Shown one piece after another: positions 1 through 5,692 of a stretch of 15,504 nucleotides of DNA; within the stretch, counting starts at the first letter, position 1, and each line of letters begins with the position of its first letter. The position numbers were made by a program, and so were the translations under genes. The notes under the pieces are model-generated. The model worked only from the letters and a program-made list of their open reading frames with translations, had not been told where the DNA came from and did no database searches. The stretch covers positions 1 through 15,504 of the forward strand of contig USIY01000029.1 in the NCBI GenBank assembly GCA_900554845.1, read 5' to 3'. The DNA comes from an uncultured Bacteroidales bacterium (GTDB taxonomy: Bacteria > Bacteroidota > Bacteroidia > Bacteroidales > Muribaculaceae).

Positions 1-982
1 CGGCCCATGCCGCGTATTCCTTCCGGCGCTCCGCGACAATCTTCTTCAGCTCCTCGGCCCGTTTTGCATAAAGTTCCTTGACTTCGGGACGTATCACCCA
101 AGGATTCTCGGGATCACCTCCATAATTGGCGACAGTGGCCGCAACATCGGCACCGGCAGCGGAGATAGGCTGTCCATGAGTATTGATGGCTCCTTCCAAA
201 GAAGTACCGTCGGCCTTTACTACCCCCTTGGCCATAGTGGTGTGGCCGATAATGAGAGTAGGACGTTCTTTCTCTTCCAGCGCTTTAGCCAAAACATCGG
301 CCATAGCCAAAGGATCGCTTCCGTCGACTTCAAGAACATTCCAGTTCCACGCACGGTATTTCGCAGCCACATCCTCGTGGTCAACATCCTTCACAAGTGT
401 GGAAAGCTGAACCTTGTTCGAGTCGTAGAACATGATCAGATTATGCAGGCCCAGTGTTCCTGCCAGACGACCGGCGCCCTGCGAGATCTCCTCCTGTATG
501 CCTCCGTCAGAAATGAATGCATAAGTCTTGTGTTCCACCACTTTGCCGAAGCGTGCCTGCAAGAACTGCTCGGCTATAGCGCAACCCACTGCCATAACAT
601 GGCCTTGACCCAGAGGACCGGAGGTGTTTTCAACGCCTCGGTTCACATCCACCTCGGGATGGCCGGGAGTCTCGCTGCCCCACTGACGGAACTGCTGCAG
701 ATCCTCCATGCTGTACTTTCCGGTCAGCGCCAGAATGCTGTAAAGCATCGGCGACATGTGGCCGGGATCCAGGAAGAAACGGTCACGGGCGAACCATGAC
801 GGATCCTCGGGGTCGTACACCAGAAACGATGAATAGAGCACGTTTACAAAATCTGCGGCTCCAAGGGCTCCTCCCGGATGTCCGGATTTGGATTTTTCTA
901 CAATTTCGGCTATCAGCACACGCAGGTTGTTGCCGGCTGAACGCATCACTTTTTCATCCATATCTTTCAAAATGTTAGGCAT
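1..982 (-). CDS. tkt: Transketolase, N-terminal part (cut by window edge)
   Basis: Transketolase moves two-carbon ketol units between sugar phosphates in the non-oxidative pentose phosphate pathway, using thiamine diphosphate (TPP), in the cytosol. The 327 codons present start ATG-CCT-AAC and carry the N-terminal TPP (PP) domain: SGHPGGALGAADFV near residue 30, PGHMSPMLYS near 75, TPGHPEVDVNRGVENTSGPLGQG near 110-130, and ISDGGIQEEISQGAGRLAG near 165 where the family has its GDG metal-binding segment. The form of this last motif matches Bacteroides-type transketolases as I remember them. The reading frame is open to the window edge, so the pyrimidine-binding and C-terminal domains are missing. 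It starts 14 bp after the stop of the upstream sugar transporter on the same strand, so the two are probably co-transcribed. No Shine-Dalgarno sequence precedes the ATG. The enzyme call is firm. Confidence 0.95.
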   Translation of the reverse strand, partial: MPNILKDMDEKVMRSAGNNLRVLIAEIVEKSKSGHPGGALGAADFVNVLYSSFLVYDPEDPSWFARDRFFLDPGHMSPMLYSILALTGKYSMEDLQQFRQWGSETPGHPEVDVNRGVENTSGPLGQGHVMAVGCAIAEQFLQARFGKVVEHKTYAFISDGGIQEEISQGAGRLAGTLGLHNLIMFYDSNKVQLSTLVKDVDHEDVAAKYRAWNWNVLEVDGSDPLAMADVLAKALEEKERPTLIIGHTTMAKGVVKADGTSLEGAINTHGQPISAAGADVAATVANYGGDPENPWVIRPEVKELYAKRAEELKKIVAERRKEYAAWA

Positions 983-996
983 ATTAGACACAGTTA

Positions 997-2346
997 TTAA
1001 AGATCACGCAAGTCAATGGGGGTCTCGTCCACGGGGATATCCTTGTTCACATTTTTGGATCCTATCAACGAGTAGAACAATATATAGGCCAGCATAGCCA
1101 CTATCAGCCAATAACTGTTCACATAACCCACTCCGCTGCGGGCAATCATATCCTGAATATACGGCATTACGCCACCGCCTACAACCATCATCATGAACAG
1201 TCCGGAAGCCTTGGCGGTATATTTGCCCAGACCCTCCGTGGCGAGGTTGAAGATACCGCCCCACATCACGGATGTGCAGAGACCGCTGAGGAAAATGAAC
1301 AGACACTTGATGGGAACGAGACCAGAGGTGATGTTAAGAGCCTTGATTTCAGGAGAGGTGAAAGTGACATCCTCGGGAATGAAAATGGCCAGAAGCATCA
1401 ACACGATAGCTACGGAGGAAACTGTGACCATCTGTACCTTGGTGGACACTTTTCCGCTGATGATTGAGCTGAGGAAACGGCCTATCAGCATCATCAGCCA
1501 GTACAATGCCGCCAGCGAACCGGCCACAGCTGCGGCGCCTTCGAAATTCTCACGGCTTATCCAGGCGTTCATCTCGCCGGGGATGCCGATCTCGATGCCT
1601 ACATAGAAGAAGATGGCAAGGATGCCCAGACGGCAATGACGGAACTTGAGCGGGCTGTGTTCATACTTTACCTTGCTAAGATTGGCCTGAGGCTCCGGAA
1701 TCTTTACAAAGGATATGATGATAAACGCCAGCACGAAAATCACAATACCGGTTATTACCAGAGGCGCAACCGCCGCCATTGTCGTTTCCTTGGTCAGCGT
1801 GCCCACCAGCATACCGACAAGCAGAGGAGTCAGAGTTCCGGACAGAGAGTTCAACGTACCTCCGGTCTGGATCAGCTGGTTGCCCTTGTTGCCTCCACCG
1901 CCGAGAAGATTAAGCATCGGGTTCACTACTGTGTTGAGCATACATACGCAGAAACCGCAAACCAACGCTCCGAGAAGATATATGAACAGATTCAGATATG
2001 TCGGATTTTCACCGCCGATCACAACGACGTCGCCGCCCACCACGCTGGAGAGAAGCTGAATGCCAAGACCTATGGCTCCTACCGCCAGGGCTATCAGGGC
2101 CGTCTTCTTATAACCGTACTTGATAAGCATATTTCCCGCGGGTATTCCCATGAAGAGATATGCGGTGAAGTTCATAAGGTTACCGGCCATACCGGCCCAC
2201 TCGTATTTGAAACTCCAGATGTTTCCAAAAGGTGCCGCCATATTGGTGACGAATGAAATCATCGCGAATATAAAGAACATCGTGATGATTGCCACAATGC
2301 GGCCGTTGTCTTTCGGCGCTGCCGCCGCTACTTGTTTTGAGCTCAT
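997..2346 (-). CDS. Sugar:H+ symporter, MFS superfamily, FucP/GlcP-like (FHS family)
   Basis: This 449-residue inner-membrane protein has about 12 hydrophobic segments and the usual length for fucose-permease-type transporters. The start region has a polar N-terminus (residues 1-15), a first TM segment (IVAIITMFFIFAMISFVTNM), then FMGIPAGNMLIKYGYKKTA, the loop between TM2 and TM3 typical of FucP-like carriers (G-x-x-x-x-x-x-G-[YR]-[KR]). A long hydrophilic central loop (about residues 215-235, IPEPQANLSKVKYEHSPLKFRH) separates two six-helix halves. The family imports L-fucose, glucose/galactose or related sugars with protons. The substrate here cannot be read from sequence. Placement 14 bp before transketolase suggests a sugar that feeds the pentose phosphate pathway, but that is inference. 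About 50 bp separate it from the yggS remnant upstream, and no consensus promoter is visible in that gap. Confidence 0.9.
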   Translation of the reverse strand: MSSKQVAAAAPKDNGRIVAIITMFFIFAMISFVTNMAAPFGNIWSFKYEWAGMAGNLMNFTAYLFMGIPAGNMLIKYGYKKTALIALAVGAIGLGIQLLSSVVGGDVVVIGGENPTYLNLFIYLLGALVCGFCVCMLNTVVNPMLNLLGGGGNKGNQLIQTGGTLNSLSGTLTPLLVGMLVGTLTKETTMAAVAPLVITGIVIFVLAFIIISFVKIPEPQANLSKVKYEHSPLKFRHCRLGILAIFFYVGIEIGIPGEMNAWISRENFEGAAAVAGSLAALYWLMMLIGRFLSSIISGKVSTKVQMVTVSSVAIVLMLLAIFIPEDVTFTSPEIKALNITSGLVPIKCLFIFLSGLCTSVMWGGIFNLATEGLGKYTAKASGLFMMMVVGGGVMPYIQDMIARSGVGYVNSYWLIVAMLAYILFYSLIGSKNVNKDIPVDETPIDLRDL

Positions 2347-2396
2347 GATTTATGTTATTGTTTTTTTAATTTTTTACAGGTTAACACTTCTGACTG

Positions 2397-2774
2397 TCAA
2401 TATTCGCGAGGACCGAAAATAGCCGTTCCGATGCGAATCAGATTACTTCCTTCAGATACGGCCAACGGCCAGTCATCGCTCATCCCCATGGAAAGGGTAT
2501 CGAACCCGCGGAGGTCCGGAGCTATTTCTGATATTCTGCGATAAATGGCTGCAATAGCCGCAAAATCAGAGAGAACCCGTTCTTTGTCATCGGTGTTCGA
2601 GGCCATACCCATCACTCCGCAGATATGTGTATTGGCGAGGCGTTCAAACCGTCGTTCCCTGAAATATTCAAGCAACTCTTCGGGCAAGAAACCGAATTTA
2701 GTCTCTTCCCTGGCCACATGCACCTGCATCAGCACACGAGTAACCACTCCGGCTCGACGGGATTCCGCATCGAC
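2397..2774 (-). pseudogene. yggS: yggS (PLP homeostasis protein) remnant, C-terminal half only
   Basis: The frame reads DAESRRAG, VTRVLMQVHVAREETKFGF, HICGVMGMASNTDD, FDTLSMGMSDDWPLAVSEGS and NLIRIGTAIFGPREY. These are the C-terminal signatures of YggS/YBL036C proteins (MGMASxTDD, LSMGMSxD, RIGTxIFGxR). YggS is a small TIM-barrel protein that binds pyridoxal phosphate through a lysine near residue 35 and buffers PLP in the cell. Family members are about 220-230 residues. Here only about 125 codons of homology remain, bounded upstream by an in-frame TGA at 2775-2777. The PLP lysine and the first half of the barrel are absent. A GTG at 2745-2747 could start a fragment, but it would not fold into the barrel or bind PLP. 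The 5' half was lost or displaced at a junction with the LRR gene, whose last codons lie on yggS DNA in another frame. Confidence 0.85.
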
Positions 2775-3706
2775 TCAGAGATGGCCTCGCAACCTTTCAT
2801 TGCCTCTACTTCAATGCCGGATACTGTGGTTGGGATATTAAATGTTTTTAAGGATTTACAACCGGATAGTACACCTTTTGACAAATAGGTGATTCCATTA
2901 TCTAATTCAATACTCTCCAGATTTTCACAGTCGCAAAATGCGTAAGCCCCAAGAGTGGAAAGAGGCCCAAGTTTAATACCTGTTAGAGATGTGCATCCGG
3001 AAAATGCTGATTTGCCGACTTCTGATAGAGTGCCTAGGAACTCTATATTCTTCAACTCTTTACACCCCCAAAAAGCCGATTCTCCAATGACGGAGCAACT
3101 TGATGGAATCACGATGTGATTTAATGAAACACATCCTTCAAACATCCCTTGAATAAGGGATGTTGTTGTATTTGTCAATTTTACATCGGTCAATAAAGGA
3201 AGATCCGAAAATGGAGAATATTTATTTATGGCAATTTGACGTCCGATATAGAGTTTATTAATGGGACAGTCATTGAAATATGATTCAGCACCATGATCTG
3301 GACGAAAATTGAGAATTTCAGCACCCTCCTCAATGATTACTTCCTCCAAAGATGTGCAACAATTGAAACAATCTGCAAACAGATATTGAATAGAATTAGG
3401 GACAATGAGTTTCTTAATACATGTATTGTCCTCATAAGCAGCAAATTTGATACCAATGACTTTAAGTGTCTGACCAGCATATTCCACGGTTGAAGGAATT
3501 ACGAGTGTCTCGGATGCGAAGTCGTTATAGAATCTAGTCTTTCCATCAATTTTGACACGGTCTTTATAGGTTACCGAACAGGTTCTGTCTGACAAGGATT
3601 CTACATCATAGTAAATGCCGTCGACTTCAAAGTCGTAAGCCGAAGCTGATAAGGATATCCATAGTATTACTACGAACATCCAAAGTTTTTGTATGAGTGG
3701 TCTCAT
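2729..3706 (-). CDS. Exported BspA-like leucine-rich repeat protein, 3' end replaced
   Basis: This 325-residue protein has a clear signal peptide (charged MRPLIQK, hydrophobic LWMFVVILWISLSASA, likely cleavage before YDFEV). It continues with the YDFEVDGIYYDV opening common in Bacteroidales surface proteins and then a run of LRR_5/BspA repeats of about 22-24 residues with the pattern GCxSLxxIxIP (for example GCVSLNHIVIPSS, GCTSLTGIKLG, GCKSLKTFNIPTT). Such repeats form a solenoid and usually act in binding at the cell surface. The last repeat breaks off after KGCEAISE. The remaining 12 residues (ending WLLVC) are encoded by DNA that is yggS in another frame, so the natural C-terminus is missing. 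No sorting domain is present. Base composition is AT-richer than the flanking transporter and thioredoxin genes. It starts 2 bp after the stop of the 83-codon gene, so translation is probably coupled. Confidence 0.8.
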   Translation of the reverse strand: MRPLIQKLWMFVVILWISLSASAYDFEVDGIYYDVESLSDRTCSVTYKDRVKIDGKTRFYNDFASETLVIPSTVEYAGQTLKVIGIKFAAYEDNTCIKKLIVPNSIQYLFADCFNCCTSLEEVIIEEGAEILNFRPDHGAESYFNDCPINKLYIGRQIAINKYSPFSDLPLLTDVKLTNTTTSLIQGMFEGCVSLNHIVIPSSCSVIGESAFWGCKELKNIEFLGTLSEVGKSAFSGCTSLTGIKLGPLSTLGAYAFCDCENLESIELDNGITYLSKGVLSGCKSLKTFNIPTTVSGIEVEAMKGCEAISESMRNPVEPEWLLVC

Positions 3707-3708
3707 AG

Positions 3709-3960
3709 TCAGTTCTCTGAAAATTTGAGATTATAATATTCGATCATGTGAACAGTACCATCGGTAGTGTCCTCGACTAAAGCCATAGTCTTGATATAGG
3801 GGATGTCTTTACTGGTGTCCACATCGTCAACCCAGCGATGGAAATACCCCGAACGCTCTTTGGAAAGTTCTTCCCACTCCATCTGCTCTTCTGGAGTAGG
3901 ATCCGGAAAGAATTCAGGACTTCCGAGTGTGAAAGTTACTTTGCGTAATTTTATACACAT
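3709..3960 (-). CDS. Small acidic hypothetical protein, 83 aa, coupled to the LRR gene
   Basis: I do not recognise a named family. The protein is soluble and acidic with no signal peptide or membrane segment. Notable parts are a Pro/Phe-rich turn (GSPEFFPDPTPEEQ, residues 13-26), an amphipathic acidic helix (MEWEELSKERSGYFHRWVDD) and a C-terminal strand pattern (IPYIKTMALVEDTTDGTVHMIEYYNLKF). Its coding character is supported by the position. The TGA stop is 2 bp before the ATG of the exported LRR gene on the same strand, and the pair lies downstream of a consensus promoter and a structured leader. The first ATG is chosen; it lies at the end of the leader without a Shine-Dalgarno sequence. 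It may be a partner of the LRR protein, but nothing in the sequence shows how. Confidence 0.6.
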   Translation of the reverse strand: MCIKLRKVTFTLGSPEFFPDPTPEEQMEWEELSKERSGYFHRWVDDVDTSKDIPYIKTMALVEDTTDGTVHMIEYYNLKFSEN

Positions 3961-3979
3961 ATTATTAACTGTGCCTCAG

Positions 3980-4192
3980 TCATCCCCTCGTTGGCGTTAG
4001 TCGTTTCACGAAAAAAGCGTAGGAATCTGTATCTGTTACCGTCCTACCACTTGAGGCTTCTCGCATTGCCTTGTCTATGTTGGACGGCAACGAAGAAGCC
4101 CTACGCTTGTATATGCAATAAAATCTTCCGGCAATATTCCTCACGGAATATCGTACCGGATGCAAAATAATTACATATCCACGGGCATCCAT
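3980..4192 (-). CDS. Doubtful 70-codon ORF inside the leader
   Basis: An ATG-to-TGA frame of 70 codons ends 19 bp before the 83-codon gene. The product would be very basic. Its C-terminal part (NIDKAMREASSGRT..DTDSYAFFVKRL) loosely resembles the C-terminal helix of Phd/YefM-like antitoxins, where an [IL]xxALxExxxG stretch is followed by S-x-x-x-F-x-K-x-L. The N-terminal DNA-binding part of such antitoxins is not visible. The same DNA carries long perfect RNA-type inverted repeats, which argues that it acts as a structured leader rather than as a gene. It could be a decayed gene, a leader peptide or chance. Kept only at low confidence. Confidence 0.2.
   Translation of the reverse strand: MDARGYVIILHPVRYSVRNIAGRFYCIYKRRASSLPSNIDKAMREASSGRTVTDTDSYAFFVKRLTPTRG
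4011..4108 (-). promoter_or_regulatory. Putative attenuator / switch-like leader RNA
   Basis: Read on the minus strand, three nested stems are visible. P1 is AAGCGTAGG/CCTACGCTT, perfect 9 bp (4100-4108 with 4015-4023). P2 is GCTTCT/AGAAGC (4094-4099 with 4056-4061). P3 is CGTTGCC/GGCAATG, 7 bp with one G-U (4086-4092 with 4064-4070). The 3' arm of P1 runs into six U residues (4011-4016). The same 3' arm can instead pair with GTAGGA at 4042-4047 (GTAGGA/TCCTAC, 6 bp), giving a smaller hairpin followed by GC and the U-run, which is a terminator form. Two exclusive pairings sharing one arm before a U-run is the usual layout of an attenuator or riboswitch expression platform. It lies between a consensus promoter and the 83-aa/LRR genes. 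I do not recognise a known riboswitch class. Confidence 0.5.
4127..4160 (-). repeat. Leader hairpin with GNRA-type loop
   Basis: On the minus strand TCCGG-TACG-ATATTCC-GTGA-GGAATAT-TG-CCGGA forms a 7-bp inner stem capped by a GUGA tetraloop and a 5-bp outer stem separated by an asymmetric internal loop. GNRA loops with internal loops are common in folded regulatory RNAs. It lies in the same leader, just 5' of the switch-like region. A further stem, CTTGAC/GTCAAG, pairs 4205-4210 with 4242-4247. Confidence 0.5.
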
Positions 4193-4327
4193 CGTTGCTC
4201 AATCCTTGACATAGACAGAAATCTTGCGAGAATTTCAAGTGGTCAAGAATCGGCGCGGATAAACGCTTTTCATTATGTCTGCATCCCGCCCTCATCCCTT
4301 ACCGGGGCTTCGTGCGGTCTACAATCG

Positions 4328-4359
4328 CAAAGTTAATACAAAATCCGATAGATGCAAAA
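4328..4359 (-). promoter_or_regulatory. Consensus Bacteroidetes promoter for the leader/83-aa/LRR unit
   Basis: Minus-strand TTTTG (-33, 4355-4359), a 19-bp spacer and TAACTTTG (-7 box TAnnTTTG, 4328-4335) match the sigma-ABfr consensus exactly. Transcription should start near 4320, about 360 nt before the first good gene at 3960, which defines the long leader. Confidence 0.7.
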
Positions 4360-4667
4360 CATTTATAGTAAAAATTTAAAAAATTTAAATGAGCGGAATC
4401 AGATGGCAAAAGATGGCAAATGTCTTGTGGGATTTTCATTCACATAAATTTTGTGGAAGGAGGTATTTTATGCAAATTGTCGGCATCACTGAAATTTGCA
4501 TAAAATAGTAGCGTGGGCTCTTCGTAGCCGCGCACCAACACGGATAAAATGCATTATGAATTATTCATGAGGACTTTGGTTATTGTCTGTGAGCGTCTGC
4601 GGAGAGACCGCTCTACTATAAGCCGACTCCGAGCTAAAGCGAGGTTCTTATGTCCTTTTGTTCTTTT
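4360..4667. other. Gene-free stretch with several inverted repeats
   Basis: No gene is convincing in these 308 bases. Visible are an exact tandem 10-mer AGATGGCAAA x2 (4401-4420), the 15-bp inverted repeat described separately, a GCG-TG-GGCT..AGCC-GCGC hairpin near 4511-4533, and a 13-bp palindrome ATGAATTATTCAT (4556-4568). A 42-codon plus-strand ORF at 4567-4695 overlaps the terminator of the next gene and has no family resemblance I recognise. Confidence 0.5.
4464..4507. repeat. Perfect 15-bp inverted repeat with 14-nt loop
   Basis: TATTTTATGCAAATT (4464-4478) is the exact reverse complement of 4493-4507, with 14 nt between the arms. The arms are AT-rich and have no U-run, so it is not a normal terminator. 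It may be a protein-binding site, for instance an operator or recombination site, or a folded RNA element. Confidence 0.75.
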
Positions 4668-4696
4668 CAAAAAATTAGGAGGCTCGGAAGCCTAAT
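4668..4696 (-). terminator. Rho-independent terminator of the KilA-N gene
   Basis: On the minus strand ATTAGG ... CCTAAT forms a 6-bp stem (4691-4696 with 4674-4679). Its loop contains an alternative AGGCT/AGCCT pairing. It is followed by six U residues (4669-4674). It lies 39 bp after the stop codon of the KilA-N frame. Confidence 0.7.
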
Positions 4697-4734
4697 CTGC
4701 GTCATGAAGCAGTTTTTGAGAGCCTGTATCCTGC

Positions 4735-5538
4735 TCATTTCAGCAATTTTCTGTCATTCTCTCCACTTTCGAGGATACTCATCTGATGGATGGCAATCTG
4801 ATTAAGTTTAATCAATCGTTCTGATTGTGGCGTTCCTTGCTCAATGAACACTGCATTGAGATTCTCCATATTGGAAAGGCATATAAGCTCGTTGATGGAA
4901 GCGTAATCGCGGATGTTCCCTTTGAGGTCGGGATTGGCTTCGCGCCATTGTTTTGCCGTCATGCCGAACATCGCTACATTCAGCACGTCCGCCTCGTTCG
5001 CATAGATGATGCTCGCTTGAGTCTTGGTAATCTCAGCAGGAATAAGATTGTGCTTGATGGCATCTGTGTGGATTCGATAATTAATTTTTGATAGCTCGCG
5101 TTTGGCAGACCAGCCTATAAGACGCTGTTCTTCTTCTTTTAGCCGCTGGAACTCTTTGACGATATAAACCTTGAATTCCGGACTTATCCACATTGCGAAC
5201 TCAAAGGCAATGTCTTTGTGGGCATATGTGCCGCCATATCGCCCGGCTTTTGCCTGCAAAGAGACGGCAGTGGTTCTCGAAACGAATTCCTTTACGCTTA
5301 TTTTGAAACTGTTAAGACCTGCCTGATTTCTAATTGTGGCGAATTCGCCATAATTAAAATTCGGATTATACACTTTCTCCTAGATACCGATAAACTCCAA
5401 CGTGTTACGGTTGCGCAGCCAGTCGGTAATGAAGAAATCTCCGTCCTTGGCACGCATCATGTCAGTAAGACAGATATAGTCCTCTCCGTTGACTTTTACA
5501 ATGTTGACTTCCGTATCTTTGACTGTGATTTTTGTCAT
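4735..5538 (-). pseudogene. KilA-N domain protein gene interrupted by an amber codon
   Basis: From ATG at 5538 the frame reads MTKITVKDTEVNIVKVNGEDY, CLTDMMRAKDGDFFITDWLRNRNTLEFIGI, then TAG at 5380-5382, then EKVYNPNFNYGEFATI in the same frame to a TGA at 4735. Homologues read LGIWE at this point, so a Trp codon TGG changed to TAG. The rest is intact: the KilA-N signature GRYGGTYAHKDIAFEFAMWISPEFK, an EEEQRLIGWSAKRELSKINYRIHTDAIK segment, and MFGMTAKQWREANPDLKGNIRDYA. Without the stop the product would be 267 aa, normal for this family. KilA-N proteins are DNA-binding proteins first known from phages and also found in Bacteroidales chromosomes. A shorter protein could start at an internal ATG (5373) but would lack the N-terminal third of the domain. 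An intact terminator suggests recent inactivation. Confidence 0.85.
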
Positions 5539-5574
5539 TCCTCGCTAATTTTTTATTGTATCTGAATCGGTACA

Positions 5575-5606
5575 TTTGCCAGTTTATACTGAAAGTGTTA
5601 CTTTTG
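5575..5606 (+). promoter_or_regulatory. Plus-strand consensus promoter with no gene behind it
   Basis: TTTG (5575-5578), a 20-bp spacer and TACTTTTG (5599-5606) match the Bacteroidetes -33/-7 consensus. Transcription would start near 5612 and run directly into the terminator hairpin at 5618-5658. All neighbouring genes are on the other strand. Confidence 0.6.
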
Positions 5607-5611
5607 CAGTG

Positions 5612-5658
5612 TTGATTCCCGGTAGCCCCTGACTCGTCAAGCTATCGGGTTTAGTTTT
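5612..5658 (+). ncRNA. Candidate sRNA of about 47 nt ending in a terminator hairpin
   Basis: Downstream of the plus-strand promoter, CCCGGTAGC (5618-5626) pairs with GCTATCGGG (5641-5649) with one G-U. An inner TGAC/GTCA stem lies within the loop, and TTTAGTTTT follows (5650-5658). The U-rich tail follows the hairpin only on the plus strand, so the terminator acts on plus-strand transcripts. Promoter plus terminator without a reading frame suggests a very short RNA. It could also be an insulating terminator against antisense transcription into the thioredoxin gene. Confidence 0.4.
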
Positions 5659-5692
5659 ATCAGCACAAAGGTAATAATTTTCAACGGATCGG

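Noticed and set aside
176..799. 207-codon plus-strand ORF
   Set aside because: Lies antisense to transketolase; the product resembles no family and the minus-strand frame shows strong conserved motifs.
1636..2256. 206-codon plus-strand ORF
   Set aside because: Shadow of the MFS transporter gene on the other strand.
4111..4320. Group II intron or tmRNA in the leader
   Set aside because: No intron boundary (GTGCGAC-type) or domain V, no reverse transcriptase, and no tRNA-like ends or tag frame.
4567..4695. Plus-strand 42-codon ORF (MRTLVIVCERLRR...)
   Set aside because: Overlaps the terminator of the KilA-N gene, has no consensus promoter and no recognisable family.
5380..5382. Stop-codon recoding (UAG read as amino acid)
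   Set aside because: Other genes here end or continue normally, the expected residue is Trp rather than Gln, and no suppressor tRNA is in the window.
5666..5673. Minus-strand TACCTTTG as promoter of the KilA-N gene
   Set aside because: The -7 box fits but no TTG lies 19-21 bp upstream; too weak to list.
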